IMG/VR virus record: IMGVR_UViG_3300001533_002564
Location: 1 to 64,000 of that record
Source: a virus
Strand: one strand, 5' to 3'
DNA length: 64,000 bases
In this document: piece after piece, positions 16,146 through 23,928 of the stretch
How the letters are laid out: the number at the start of each line of letters is the position of its first letter
How positions within the stretch are numbered: the first letter of the stretch is position 1
The notes under the pieces: model-generated
Database searches by the model: none
What the model was told of the DNA's origin: nothing
The model's input: the letters and a program-made list of their open reading frames with translations, nothing else
Made by a program: the position numbers and the translations under genes

Positions 16146-16604
16146 ATGAAAATTAAAGATATTATTAATGAAGAACTAAAAGAAGTTTTAAAAGAAGGAT
16201 ATGTGATGGAACACGATAATTTTAATTTCCGTCAACAAGTAGAACCAACAAAAATAGGTTTTTATAATTATGAAAATTTTTCAAATGATTTCGATGTAGA
16301 TATTAGTGAAAATAATATTGTTGTTAATTGGCGCATTGGTTTTTGGTTAAATGATATGGGTGTTGAGAACTTCTTAGTTCAAGCAGACAGTGTTGAAGGT
16401 ACATATAAAGTTGTCTTAAGAGATAAACAAAGTGATGAAATTACTCAAGAAAATGATAAAAATATTGCTGAAATACCTTGGAAATTTCAAATCTATGATG
16501 CAGAATTAAAACTAAGAGATAGTTTATATGTTGAATCGCTTGATTTTGACTTCAGTACAAAAATATGTACGGTTACATTCTTTGATTCAGATAATCAAGT
16601 ATAA
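16146..16604 (+). CDS. putative packaged protein with IINEE N-terminus
   Basis: A 152-residue acidic protein starting MKIKDIINEELKEVLKEGYV. The first ten residues are shared with the genes at 29345 and 31931 and contain I-N-E, matching the (I/L)xE cleavage rule of T4-type prohead proteases. The rest (beta-rich, WRIGFWLNDMGVENF, TVTFFDSDNQV) has no family that I recognise. Capsid packaging is inferred from the N-terminus only. Confidence 0.6.
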   Translation: MKIKDIINEELKEVLKEGYVMEHDNFNFRQQVEPTKIGFYNYENFSNDFDVDISENNIVVNWRIGFWLNDMGVENFLVQADSVEGTYKVVLRDKQSDEITQENDKNIAEIPWKFQIYDAELKLRDSLYVESLDFDFSTKICTVTFFDSDNQV

Positions 16605-16618
16605 CATGTTGGAAATTG

Positions 16619-16692
16619 TAGCGAGAGAGGGATTCGAACCCTCGGTCTTCAGGTTATGACTCTGATGCTTTAGCCAACTAAGCTACCTCGCC
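16619..16692 (-). tRNA. tRNA-Met(CAT)
   Basis: Acceptor GGCGAGG/TCTCGCT with wobble pairs, loop GTCATAA, T arm GAGGG TTCGAAT CCCTC. One A-C mismatch in the anticodon stem. Confidence 0.85.
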
Positions 16693-16707
16693 ATTAAATA
16701 TTTATTT

Positions 16708-17124
16708 TTAATATTTCAACACACAATTTAATGGTTCAACTATTAAAAATGGTGTTTGAAGTTCATCATTGCTATAATCTAATTCGCCAAAATTAATTGT
16801 TGGTACATTTTTAACATAAACAACCCATTCATCTATTGCCACCCCTGTTGGGTCTAAAGAGTTTATTTTGATTTCAAATAATATTTTACTATCATTTTCA
16901 TTGGTTTTAAGAAATTCTACTATTTTAAATAAACTTTGTGATGCTGATGGTGCTGCTATTGTATCAATAAATTCAATTTTAATATTTTCCCATTTATTAT
17001 TAGTATAATTTGGTTTATTTATTTTTTGAATAGTCCATGATTTTAGATTGAATTGTTTTGGAAATTCCACTAAAAACAAATTATTTCTTTTTGGTTCATA
17101 TTGTGTTAAATTAGAATCTACCAT
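16708..17124 (-). CDS. gp19-like tail tube protein
   Basis: 138 residues from MVDSNLTQYEPKRNNLF. The motifs PKRNNLFLVEFP, IAAPSAS, LDPTGVAIDEWVVY and INFGELDYSNDEL..PFLIVEPLNCVL are the hallmark of T4 gp19-like tail-tube proteins. It should form the inner tube of a contractile tail, or cap or initiate it. The frame is open upstream to 17181, but ACTATTTATA lies 17 nt before this Met, so the shorter start is chosen. It stands alone among tRNAs and small genes, apart from other tail genes. Confidence 0.8.
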   Translation of the reverse strand: MVDSNLTQYEPKRNNLFLVEFPKQFNLKSWTIQKINKPNYTNNKWENIKIEFIDTIAAPSASQSLFKIVEFLKTNENDSKILFEIKINSLDPTGVAIDEWVVYVKNVPTINFGELDYSNDELQTPFLIVEPLNCVLKY

Positions 17125-17141
17125 AGTTTTTATATTTTTTT

Positions 17142-17151
17142 TATAAATAGT
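17142..17151 (-). promoter_or_regulatory. phage-type ACTATTTATA element
   Basis: 17 nt before the tail-tube start; decides the start codon. Confidence 0.6.
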
Positions 17152-17174
17152 AGATTTCAAAAAATATATCGACA

Positions 17175-17477
17175 CTACCAAGTAATATCGATATAAATTC
17201 TTTTAGAATGTCTAGTTAGTTTTTCTTTGCTAACTTTAACCCCATTTTTCATCCATTGTTTTCTATTTTTACTAACAAGTTTCCAATTAGGATGTCTTAT
17301 ATTTTCATTTTTATCATCAATAAATCCACCATACCATTTAGTAGTTTTATTTTCACCACGATGATATTTACAATAACTACAATGAATGCCATTTTTTTTG
17401 TGTTCTAAATACCTTTTATAAACACGATTAAATTCACCACGATTTGTTGTGGTGTCTAAGATTTTTTTTACTTTCAT
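17175..17477 (-). CDS. hypothetical basic protein with Cys/His pair (100 aa)
   Basis: Contains HCSYCKYHRGEN and WKLVSKNRKQWM; very lysine-rich. The CxxC and His could bind zinc. A hairpin (AACGCA/TGCGTT) and an eight-codon ORF (MKEKFKVL) lie upstream behind an ACTATTTATT element at 17537-17546. No family recognised. Confidence 0.6.
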   Translation of the reverse strand: MKVKKILDTTTNRGEFNRVYKRYLEHKKNGIHCSYCKYHRGENKTTKWYGGFIDDKNENIRHPNWKLVSKNRKQWMKNGVKVSKEKLTRHSKRIYIDITW

Positions 17478-17548
17478 GTTCTTATAAACGCACCATTAGA
17501 GTTGCGTTACAAGACTTTAAATTTTTCTTTCATAATAATAAATAGTTA

Positions 17549-17671
17549 TTAATTTAAGTATATATTTTTATTAACTAATCTGGAATTAATTTCCATCCCG
17601 ATATTAAACCAGATTATTACTGTTTTCATTGTTTTAGCATTTTTTATTTTATTAACAATAAAATCAGCCAT
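17549..17671 (-). CDS. small ORF overlapping the LAGLIDADG gene end (40 aa)
   Basis: MADFIVNKIKNAKTMKTVII.. with one short hydrophobic stretch. The start codon lies inside the last codons of the upstream endonuclease gene (ATGGCTGA), suggesting coupled translation or the remnant of a gene interrupted by the endonuclease. Function unknown. Confidence 0.35.
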   Translation of the reverse strand: MADFIVNKIKNAKTMKTVIIWFNIGMEINSRLVNKNIYLN

Positions 17672-18452
17672 CTTTTGTAATAATTTTCTTTTCATATTCT
17701 ATTAATAAATAGTTATTTATTTGATATTTTGTACCAATATTATTTTTTAAATAATTAACAACATCTCTTTTACGTAGTTGAGTTTCGTTCATTTTACTTG
17801 TTTTAGTATATGATAATCCAAGATTATTACAACAAGTTTGAAATATCTTATGTATGTCTAATGATTTATTTGAAAATGAATATGAATCATATTCATAACC
17901 ATTAACTTTATTTATATAATAACAACCATCAGAATGAAATAATCCCATTAATAAATATTTATAAGAAATAATTTCAGTTTGCCATTTAGTTAATATAATT
18001 TTTCTTTGATATTTTCTACCAATTCCATGCTGAGGAAATAATTTTTCTAATTTATTTGAATGTACATATATTTCCAAATAAGTATTTCTATTAACAAAAC
18101 CAACAACATTACTTGGAAATAATTTTTCTAATTCCAATTTAATTAACATATTTAATTTTGAATATTTCGCATCATTAACAATTCGTAGTTTATGTGTTCT
18201 TTTCATCTTATTAATGTAACCATCACCTAAATACAATCCTAATATATATGAATAAGTTTCATTTAAATTATTATCTTCAATATATTTTTTAGGATTAAAA
18301 TTTGTTTTTTGAAATTTATTGAAATTTGGTTTATTTTTTATCCAATCATTAATGGTTGTTCTCGGAATATTTAATATTTTTGATATCTCACAATTATTTA
18401 ATCCAATATTTTTAAAATTAATTACTTTTTGATATTCTTTTTCTGTTCTCAT
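17664..18452 (-). CDS. free-standing LAGLIDADG homing endonuclease
   Basis: 262 residues. An N-terminal helix-turn-helix (NNCEISKILNIPRTTINDWI) is followed by two LAGLIDADG helices, ILGLYLGDG (near 71) and LLMGLFHSDG (near 168), each ending in the catalytic Asp. It cuts a long DNA site to drive its own spread. tRNA-Leu(CAA) lies 43 nt upstream. An AATAAATACT (AGTATTTATT on the coding strand) element is only 3 nt before the start codon. Confidence 0.9.
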   Translation of the reverse strand: MRTEKEYQKVINFKNIGLNNCEISKILNIPRTTINDWIKNKPNFNKFQKTNFNPKKYIEDNNLNETYSYILGLYLGDGYINKMKRTHKLRIVNDAKYSKLNMLIKLELEKLFPSNVVGFVNRNTYLEIYVHSNKLEKLFPQHGIGRKYQRKIILTKWQTEIISYKYLLMGLFHSDGCYYINKVNGYEYDSYSFSNKSLDIHKIFQTCCNNLGLSYTKTSKMNETQLRKRDVVNYLKNNIGTKYQINNYLLIEYEKKIITKDG

Positions 18453-18455
18453 ATT

Positions 18456-18465
18456 AATAAATACT
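18456..18465 (-). promoter_or_regulatory. phage-type AGTATTTATT element
   Basis: Three nt before the LAGLIDADG gene start; unusually close. Confidence 0.5.
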
Positions 18466-18494
18466 TTAAAATACCAAAAGCGTCATATTTTTTG

Positions 18495-18581
18495 TGATAT
18501 AAGTGGGAGTCGAACCCACAAGATTATTTCTAATCGATAGATTTTGAATCTATTGCGTCTACCAAGTTTCACCATTATATT
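18495..18581 (-). tRNA. tRNA-Leu(CAA)
   Basis: Loop TTCAAAA, long variable arm, leucine-type D arm (GTGAAACTTGGTAGACGC), T arm GTGGG TTCGACT CCCAC. The acceptor has an A-C mismatch at the first pair. Confidence 0.9.
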
Positions 18582-18611
18582 ATTAAATTATACCAGTTCC
18601 ATCATCTGGGG

Positions 18612-18728
18612 TTAACGTTTCTTAACTGTTTTTTTGTAAACAAGTTTTCTTTTTTCTGTTCTTTTTACACGTTTACCACAACAATTCTCATTTAGTTTGG
18701 GTTTAACTGCTTTAATCGTTTTTTTCAT
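18612..18728 (-). CDS. small basic protein (38 aa)
   Basis: MKKTIKAVKPKLNENCCGKR.. ending VYKKTVKKR; about 40% lysine and arginine. The start overlaps the end of the upstream gene by 17 bases, indicating an operon. It contains KLNEN, the same L-N-E motif seen in putative packaged proteins, so it could be a DNA-binding head protein; that is inference. Confidence 0.55.
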   Translation of the reverse strand: MKKTIKAVKPKLNENCCGKRVKRTEKRKLVYKKTVKKR

Positions 18729-19077
18729 AACTTTTAGACATATTATTTATTTTATATCTATTTTTTAATTCCTTAGTTACTATCATATTATTATCACAAA
18801 AAACTTGAGTATCTTCATATACAATAGTAAAAGGAGCTAATATTAACCCAACATATAGTTTATATGCCTTACAAATATCTCTATTCCAAAATTTCCACCA
18901 TTTACAGATTTTAGACATTTCTTTAGCTATTAATCCATTATATATTCTATTGTTATCTGTTTTACTCTCAAAAACTGCTTTAGATATTCTTTTACCAAAC
19001 ATTTCTTGCATTTCAGAAATACTATATTCAGTAATTCTTTTAGTTTTAGTTTTGAGATTAATTTCAGGTGTTTTCAT
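18712..19077 (-). CDS. hypothetical protein (121 aa)
   Basis: Starts MKTPEINLKTKTKRITEYSI; a tryptophan-rich KWWKFWNRD and hydrophobic KLYVGLILAPFTIVYED in the middle. Overlaps the 19064 gene upstream and the 38-residue gene downstream, so it is the middle of a three-gene operon. No family recognised. Confidence 0.6.
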   Translation of the reverse strand: MKTPEINLKTKTKRITEYSISEMQEMFGKRISKAVFESKTDNNRIYNGLIAKEMSKICKWWKFWNRDICKAYKLYVGLILAPFTIVYEDTQVFCDNNMIVTKELKNRYKINNMSKSYEKND

Positions 19078-19417
19078 TTTTATTTCGTTTTAATGCTTTT
19101 TCATATATTTTGTCAGCCATATCTCTCCACATCTTATTTTCTTCAGTAAAAGGATTACCTGAATTACCCAAAAATTCTAATGGTGTTAATTTTGAAAATT
19201 TCATTCTGTCTTCCATTACTGATTCTTGATTATTTGCTCTTAATGTAATTGAAAAACCTTTAGCTTTACCTTTTTCATGTGCTTCAGTAATTGCCATTAA
19301 ATCACGATGATAAAAATGTAATTTACTTCTTAATGCCAATAATGTATAATAACATTCTTCATGTGAAGGAATTTTACCTTCTGCTGCATCTGATATTATT
19401 TGATTAATTGTTCTCAT
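19064..19417 (-). CDS. hypothetical protein (117 aa)
   Basis: Starts MRTINQIISDAAEGKIPSHE; helical, with a two-helix look (CYYTLLALRSKLHFYHRDLM). First gene of the operon; its end overlaps the next gene by 14 bases. tRNA-Leu(TAA) lies 14 nt upstream. Function unknown. Confidence 0.6.
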   Translation of the reverse strand: MRTINQIISDAAEGKIPSHEECYYTLLALRSKLHFYHRDLMAITEAHEKGKAKGFSITLRANNQESVMEDRMKFSKLTPLEFLGNSGNPFTEENKMWRDMADKIYEKALKRNKNENT

Positions 19418-19430
19418 AATTTAATTTTTG

Positions 19431-19514
19431 TAGCACAAGCGGGAGTCGAACCCGCACGAGCAATTGCTCACAGCATTTTAAGTGCTGCATGTATACCAAT
19501 TTCATCATTGTGCC
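19431..19514 (-). tRNA. tRNA-Leu(TAA)
   Basis: Acceptor GGCACAA/TTGTGCT, loop CTTAAAA, variable arm GAGCAATTGCTC, T arm GCGGG TTCGACT CCCGC. Confidence 0.93.
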
Positions 19515-19516
19515 AT

Positions 19517-19972
19517 TTAATTTCTACATTTACTTCTAAATGTTTTTGTTTGTGAATGACAATTAGGACATAATATTCTTAAATTTTCTAACAAATGATT
19601 AGTTCTATCACCGTCAATATGGTCTAATTCCATGTTTAATAATTCTCCTTTCCATTTATTTTTTTGTCCACATTTTTCACATTCGTTTTTTTTATAACCT
19701 TCAGCAAATAATCTATTTTTTAATTTGAATGTTTGATATTCAGGATGTTTTCCTTCAAAAATAATTTCTTCTAAAGGTATTAAACGACCAGATTTTTTAT
19801 TGATTCCTTTACCTGATTGATTAGGTTCATAACAACCTAATTCAATTGCTCTTTTTTTAAAACTATTGAAATGTAGTTTTAATGTTGCTGCTGCTTTCGC
19901 CATTGTTAATGATTCTTCACATGTTTTAATAAAGAACTCATCATCAATTCTATCTTTTATTTTATTTCCCAT
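19517..19972 (-). CDS. HNH homing endonuclease, short paralogue
   Basis: 151 residues. An N-terminal HTH-like part (MAKAAATLKLHFNSFKKRAIEL) is followed by CEKCGQKNKW..MELDHIDGDRTNHLLENLRILCPNCHSQT, an HNH core like the 11846, 25941 and 30245 genes but without their C-terminal tail. The stop codon is two bases from the 5' end of tRNA-Leu(TAA). A phage-type promoter lies 15 nt upstream. Confidence 0.88.
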   Translation of the reverse strand: MGNKIKDRIDDEFFIKTCEESLTMAKAAATLKLHFNSFKKRAIELGCYEPNQSGKGINKKSGRLIPLEEIIFEGKHPEYQTFKLKNRLFAEGYKKNECEKCGQKNKWKGELLNMELDHIDGDRTNHLLENLRILCPNCHSQTKTFRSKCRN

Positions 19973-19987
19973 TTATTAGTATTTTAA

Positions 19988-19997
19988 TATAAATACT
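19988..19997 (-). promoter_or_regulatory. phage-type AGTATTTATA element
   Basis: 15 nt before the HNH start codon at 19972. Confidence 0.6.
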
Positions 19998-20027
19998 AAA
20001 CACAATGGAAAAAGAATTTTTTAGTGT

Positions 20028-20348
20028 TTATTCTTCAGTGGTATCTAAAATTATTTTATTTTTAAATCCACCACGTTCTTTTTTCTTATTAATTTTAATT
20101 TTCTTTAATTCTTCAAGACTAATATTATGAAACATTCTTATTGCATCAATAACTTCCAATATATCAGCTAGTTTTTCGATACTAGGTTTAAGTATGAATT
20201 CTTCTAATTCTTCTTGTAATTTCAAATATAATTCACTTTCATATTCGTTATCATCGGCAATATGAAATTCATAATCAATACCTTTATTTTTTAAAATATC
20301 AGGAACATTATCCCTAACTAATTTATTATGTTTTTTATATTCTTTCAT
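20028..20348 (-). CDS. MazG-like nucleotide pyrophosphohydrolase
   Basis: 106 residues. HNKLVRDNVPDILKNKGI, LKLQEELEEFI and KLADILEVIDAI match the all-alpha NTP pyrophosphohydrolase (MazG / phosphoribosyl-ATP pyrophosphohydrolase-like) fold, with EELEEF and ExxD supplying the metal ligands; the tail KERGGFKNKIIL is typical. It may hydrolyse aberrant NTPs or alter (p)ppGpp-type signalling. The start overlaps the stop of the upstream gene by four bases. Confidence 0.8.
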   Translation of the reverse strand: MKEYKKHNKLVRDNVPDILKNKGIDYEFHIADDNEYESELYLKLQEELEEFILKPSIEKLADILEVIDAIRMFHNISLEELKKIKINKKKERGGFKNKIILDTTEE

Positions 20349-20773
20349 AACTCTAATAATAATCTCATATCATCTTTATTATATATTCTAATTAATGTTC
20401 CTTGACCATAAATAAATTGGAAATAATAACCTTTAAATTTCCAAATATCATTTGGGAAATCACATTTTAGTTTTTTTACATTAACTGGATGTGCAGCATC
20501 ATTCCTTGTCACATAGTTAATAATAAATATTAATTTATTATTTGGATATGGTTTACGTCCTTCATGATAACATTTCTCAATATATTCATCATTATATTCG
20601 TTAATTAAACGATACATCAATTTATCAAAATCATTTGTTTTTAACCATTCTTCAAAACGTTTATAACGTTGATTTATTATTTTTTGTTTTTTAGTTAAAT
20701 CTTCAAAATATTGTTGAACTGCTTCAGACTCAAAAAATTTATCAATTTTATCTTTTATATTATCTAATTTCAT
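20345..20773 (-). CDS. hypothetical protein (142 aa)
   Basis: Coiled-coil-like N-terminus (KIDKFFESEAVQQYFEDLTKK) and a beta-rich end (FKGYYFQFIYGQGTLIRIYN). Translationally coupled to the MazG-like gene. A structured RNA and a tmRNA lie upstream. No family recognised. Confidence 0.6.
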   Translation of the reverse strand: MKLDNIKDKIDKFFESEAVQQYFEDLTKKQKIINQRYKRFEEWLKTNDFDKLMYRLINEYNDEYIEKCYHEGRKPYPNNKLIFIINYVTRNDAAHPVNVKKLKCDFPNDIWKFKGYYFQFIYGQGTLIRIYNKDDMRLLLEL

Positions 20774-20785
20774 ATTTAATAATTT

Positions 20786-20920
20786 AAAAAAGGGACTTTC
20801 TTAAAGTAATCATTATCGGTCACGCTCCGAAACGGTCTAAGATAATTCTTTCATAACTTTCCCCATGAAATCCAGTTATGTATGTTTGCAAACTTTCTTT
20901 AAGTTTTATTCGTCCCTTTA
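20786..20920 (-). ncRNA. structured RNA directly downstream of tmRNA
   Basis: Closed by long-range stems GGGAC/GTCCC and CTTAAAG/CTTTAAG, with internal hairpins ATAACT/AGTTAT and ATTATC/GATAAT (the latter enclosing GACCGTTTCGGAGCGTGACC), and ending in a T run. No ORF. It may be the tmRNA terminator region enlarged into a separate RNA. Identity unknown. Confidence 0.5.
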
Positions 20921-20921
20921 G

Positions 20922-21285
20922 TGGAGTTGACGGGATTTGAACCCGTGTCCGCATGGTTGATTAATTAATTTTCTACAAGTTTAGGATAAAATTTTCTAAT
21001 TTTCCAAAAATAGTATGATTTAATTCTTAGTTTTTATTCTGGATTCATTACTTTTCTCATACAAACTCATTTCACCAGAAAGTTTTTGTTGATTTTTTTA
21101 CGACTTCCTATGCTGCAAATGCAAGTTCAACATTCTTTGCAAATACACTTTCTCCTCTCGTAAGAGAAGTCGGAATAGACATTATGTCTTCTGCGTTTAT
21201 TGTTTTGTACTTTTTTTAAGTAAATATTACAACTACTACTTGCTTATTAATCTCTCTACACCATCGTCAAAACCAAGACAACCCC
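20922..21285 (-). ncRNA. ssrA: tmRNA (transfer-messenger RNA)
   Basis: 364 nt. The tRNA-like ends pair GGGGTTG with CAACTCC, followed by discriminator A, and the T arm ACGGG TTCAAAT CCCGT is canonical. The 5' half has the tmRNA-typical GGTTTTGACGATGG. A GCA at tmRNA position 92, the place of the E. coli resume codon, opens a 28-codon tag frame beginning AEDIMSIP and ending KNVELAFAA, then TAG at 21108-21110. A stem CGACTTC/GAAGTCG encloses much of this frame. If the internal GCA at 21138-21140 were the resume codon, the tag would be the usual ten residues, AKNVELAFAA. It rescues stalled ribosomes. Confidence 0.93.
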
Positions 21286-21288
21286 ATA

Positions 21289-21549
21289 TTATAATAAAAC
21301 ATTCCATTTTTCTTTAAATAATTCTTCGTAATCAATTCCATCACAAACATTTAATCCCATAACATTACCACCAGTCATAATACCAAGTAAAATATATTTT
21401 GGGTTTTCTATTCCTTCAAATAATATTGGTTCAAATGCTCTTATAGCAACTTCTTCACCTTGTAAACATTTTAACAATACATTACCATCTTCTCTATATT
21501 TAAGAAATATTGCTGGAATAATAATTATTTCATTTATTTTTTCACTCAT
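21289..21549 (-). CDS. hypothetical protein (86 aa)
   Basis: MSEKINEIIIIPAIFLKYRE.. followed by GILLGIMTGG-like stretch (YILLGIMTGGNVMGLNVCDG). Soluble and beta-rich, no family recognised. Ends four bases before the tmRNA 5' end, on the same strand, so they may share a transcript. Confidence 0.55.
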   Translation of the reverse strand: MSEKINEIIIIPAIFLKYREDGNVLLKCLQGEEVAIRAFEPILFEGIENPKYILLGIMTGGNVMGLNVCDGIDYEELFKEKWNVLL

Positions 21550-21571
21550 ATTTAATTGTTAAACCATATAG

Positions 21572-22288
21572 TTATTTTTTTGTTGGTTTTTTTCTAAAAC
21601 TCCATTTATCAAAACCATGTTGTGGAATTTTATATTTATCATCGACTTCAATTATTTCTTTTTCACCAGCACCTAATACACCACTAATATACATTTGAAT
21701 TTCTTGAAAAGCAGTAAAACTATCAACTACTTTATAGAATTTATAATCTTTTAAATTAGGATTAATAATTAATGTACCTGTATTAGATGGTCTACCAGAA
21801 ATATGTTCATCATAAATAAATATTGGACTATTTAATTCTCTAAAAATATTAATTGGATTATAATTCAACACATAATCAACATCTTCTTGTATTGTATTTT
21901 TCCACCAATTACTTTTAAGATATTTTTTAGCATTATCATAACCATAAATAATATCTGTCTTAGTTACATCAACAATATTATCATAAATATCAACTTCTTT
22001 TGCATCATATTTAAATTTCCAACCTAAATAAAGTTTTCCACAAAAACCTACAATAAAAAAATCAACTTTTTTATATTTCTTTGAATCAGTACCCATTTGA
22101 CCTATATTCAAAAAATGATTAGTGCGTCTATAATTCCAACTTAAATTATTATCTAATTGAAATTCATTAGGCATATTTTTTACATCATCAATTTCAATAG
22201 TGTTTCTTTCATATACAATAGTTTTGTCAATACCCATTGTACCAACAACTCCATCGTAATAATCCTTATGTTTCGATATTATATGCAT
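21572..22288 (-). CDS. conserved-looking phage protein of unknown function (238 aa)
   Basis: Starts MHIISKHKDYYDGVVGTMGI and ends PQHGFDKWSFRKKPTKK. Both ends resemble a hypothetical protein family of large phages and bacteria that I know only as uncharacterised. Middle region has YLGWKFKY and SPIFIYDEHISGRPSNTG. No catalytic motif visible. The upstream TATATTTA may be a host-like -7 element. Confidence 0.65.
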   Translation of the reverse strand: MHIISKHKDYYDGVVGTMGIDKTIVYERNTIEIDDVKNMPNEFQLDNNLSWNYRRTNHFLNIGQMGTDSKKYKKVDFFIVGFCGKLYLGWKFKYDAKEVDIYDNIVDVTKTDIIYGYDNAKKYLKSNWWKNTIQEDVDYVLNYNPINIFRELNSPIFIYDEHISGRPSNTGTLIINPNLKDYKFYKVVDSFTAFQEIQMYISGVLGAGEKEIIEVDDKYKIPQHGFDKWSFRKKPTKK

Positions 22289-22391
22289 AATATAAAAATA
22301 TTGATTGCTAAATTAAATAAATATACGAAGAAATGCAAGGATTGTTACAAAAAAGAATTATAATAGTAAAAACTAAATTATAAAATTTTAG

Positions 22392-22463
22392 CACACCGAG
22401 GGCGATTCGAACACCCGACATTTGGTTTTGGAGACCAACGTTCTACCACTGAACTACCGATGT
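22392..22463 (-). tRNA. tRNA-Trp(CCA)
   Basis: Acceptor ACATCGG/TCGGTGT with wobbles, loop TCTCCAA, T arm GGGTG TTCGAAT CGCCC, discriminator G as usual for tryptophan. The 3' end of the Vsr-like endonuclease gene overlaps its 5' end by ten bases. Confidence 0.92.
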
Positions 22464-23218
22464 ATTTTAATTATATTTTCAATAATATTTAGATATTTTA
22501 ATGATGACTTTTCTTTAAAATATTTCTGTTGTGATGTATCAATAATACATAGTTCAATTCCTTGTTCTAAACATACTTGAAATTTACGATTATCGTTGTT
22601 TTGTATTTGCGAAAGTTTATCTTGACCATGTATTGGTTCATAATGATATATCCCGTTTAATTCAAATCCAAGTTTTAAACTTGGAATATAAATATCAAAC
22701 TCAGAATTTATTGCATCTTTACGATTAAAATGAAAATCTATATTAGGATATAATTTTGTTAATTTAAATTCTAACCATACTTCTAATTTAGATTTTCTTG
22801 TACCATACTTTTTATGTATATTATTATATGTTGCAGCACAAGATTTAGAACAAAAATGATTACCTGATTTAGACTTATTTATTTGAGATATTGTTTTACT
22901 GAATTCATTACCACAATTAGTGCAATTAACTATTTTCGATTTATTTTTTGATAATTGAATACATTTTTTTGAACAAAAATCACCAATATTTCTATCATAA
23001 TTATTAAATGTTCTTTTTATTACTCTTTTTAATTTATAGAAAGTATCACCACATTCTTTACATTTACATGGTAATTTATCATTTTCTCTGGCTAAAGAAA
23101 ATTCTAATTCTGTATATAATGGAATTATATCAATAAATACTCGAAAATAAAATTTCGAATCATAACACATGTGCAACATTCTCCAGACACTGACTGGAAA
23201 ATTAAAATATATTAACAC
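22454..23218 (-). CDS. Vsr-like (EDxHD / PD-(D/E)xK-type) homing endonuclease
   Basis: Up to 254 residues. Two zinc-knuckle units (CKCKECG..FCSKKC and CTNCG..HFCSKSC) are followed by a Vsr-like nuclease: SKLEVWLEFKL, EFDIYIPSLKLGFELNGIYHYE and LCIIDTS. Such enzymes form a phage homing endonuclease family related to the mismatch nuclease Vsr. The 3' end runs into tRNA-Trp. The start is unclear: a phage-type AGTATTTATT element (23132-23141) lies inside the frame with no ATG soon after it, while the upstream Met at 23164 lies beside a repeated hairpin. The N-terminus may be eroded. Confidence 0.8.
   Translation of the reverse strand: MLIYFNFPVSVWRMLHMCYDSKFYFRVFIDIIPLYTELEFSLARENDKLPCKCKECGDTFYKLKRVIKRTFNNYDRNIGDFCSKKCIQLSKNKSKIVNCTNCGNEFSKTISQINKSKSGNHFCSKSCAATYNNIHKKYGTRKSKLEVWLEFKLTKLYPNIDFHFNRKDAINSEFDIYIPSLKLGFELNGIYHYEPIHGQDKLSQIQNNDNRKFQVCLEQGIELCIIDTSQQKYFKEKSSLKYLNIIENIIKIHR
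23132..23141 (-). promoter_or_regulatory. phage-type AGTATTTATT element inside the Vsr-like frame
   Basis: Inside the open frame of the Vsr-like gene; no ATG follows at the usual 10-20 nt. Confidence 0.4.
23179..23203. repeat. hairpin repeat copy 1
   Basis: TTCTCCAGACACTGACTGGAAAATT-type element (25 bases), similar to 25692-25718. Both share CAGTGTCTGGARAAT on the minus strand and form TTTCC/GGAAA hairpins. Confidence 0.45.
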
Positions 23219-23672
23219 CTAATGTGATTGTTATTGCAATAAAAACAGCTAATTCTGCCCACCACATAAAATGTTTTTTATCTACTAGATAAAGTATTGG
23301 TAGTGATGCTGCAACACCTGCTGTCATATACCACATATCGTATTGAAATATCATTGCTAATCCACCTAATATCATACCACCAATTGCTGCTACTAAATGA
23401 ATTGTTTTTGTAGGATTTTTATGCATAGCAGCATTTGCTCCAACCCAAACAATACCACCACCAGCAAAAAACATTAAAATACTATTCCCAATAAATATTA
23501 CTGGAAATGCAAATAACCAAGTAAATAATACAAATAAAAAGTTTCGTTTCTTTGGTAATACGTAATAACTTTTAGAAATACTTTTTTGAATACCGTATTT
23601 TATCCAGATATAAGATACATATGATATGAAATCTAATATCATTAATGTAAATAAAATTTTTATTAATGTCAT
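23202..23672 (-). CDS. multi-pass membrane protein (156 aa)
   Basis: Four or five hydrophobic segments: ILFTLMILDFISYVSYIWI, LFVLFTWLFAFPVIFIG, VAAIGGMILGGLAMI, AAVASLPILYLVD-like (GVAASLPILYLVD) and WAELAVFIAITITLGVNIF. It is an inner-membrane protein of unknown role. The frame is open upstream through tRNA-Ala, but GTATTTATA 11 nt before the Met of MTLIKILF fixes the start. Confidence 0.7.
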   Translation of the reverse strand: MTLIKILFTLMILDFISYVSYIWIKYGIQKSISKSYYVLPKKRNFLFVLFTWLFAFPVIFIGNSILMFFAGGGIVWVGANAAMHKNPTKTIHLVAAIGGMILGGLAMIFQYDMWYMTAGVAASLPILYLVDKKHFMWWAELAVFIAITITLGVNIF

Positions 23673-23683
23673 AATTTTTTTAA

Positions 23684-23693
23684 TATAAATACA
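23684..23693 (-). promoter_or_regulatory. phage-type GTATTTATA element
   Basis: TGTATTTATA, 11 nt before the membrane-protein start. Confidence 0.6.
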
Positions 23694-23705
23694 ATATTGT
23701 TTTAA

Positions 23706-23740
23706 ATGTGGAGTGTTTGGGTTTTGAACCCGATGTTGTT
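23706..23740 (-). other. tRNA 3'-half remnant
   Basis: A T-arm-like hairpin (TCGGG TTCAAAA CCCAA) followed by an acceptor-like ACACTCC, directly after tRNA-Ala. No 5' half is present. Confidence 0.4.
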
Positions 23741-23741
23741 G

Positions 23742-23815
23742 TGGAGTCGAGGGAGTACGATTCCCCATTTATGCGGTGCAAGCGCATCGTGTTAGCCAGT
23801 TATCACTACGACCCC
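23742..23815 (-). tRNA. tRNA-Ala(TGC)
   Basis: Acceptor GGGGTCG/CGACTCC, loop CTTGCAC, D arm GTG/CAC. The T loop is ATCGTAC instead of TTCGANT. Confidence 0.85.
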
Positions 23816-23846
23816 AAATTTAAATATTAATATCAAACAATTTTTG

Positions 23847-23928
23847 TCCCTTTAGAGAGAATCGAACTCTCACACCTTTCGGCACATGTTTCTAAGACAT
23901 GCGTGTCTACCAATTCCACCATAAAGGG
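23847..23928 (-). tRNA. tRNA-Leu(TAG)
   Basis: Acceptor CCCTTTA/TAAAGGG, loop CTTAGAA, variable arm GCCGAAAGGT, T arm GAGAG TTCGATT CTCTC. Confidence 0.93.
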
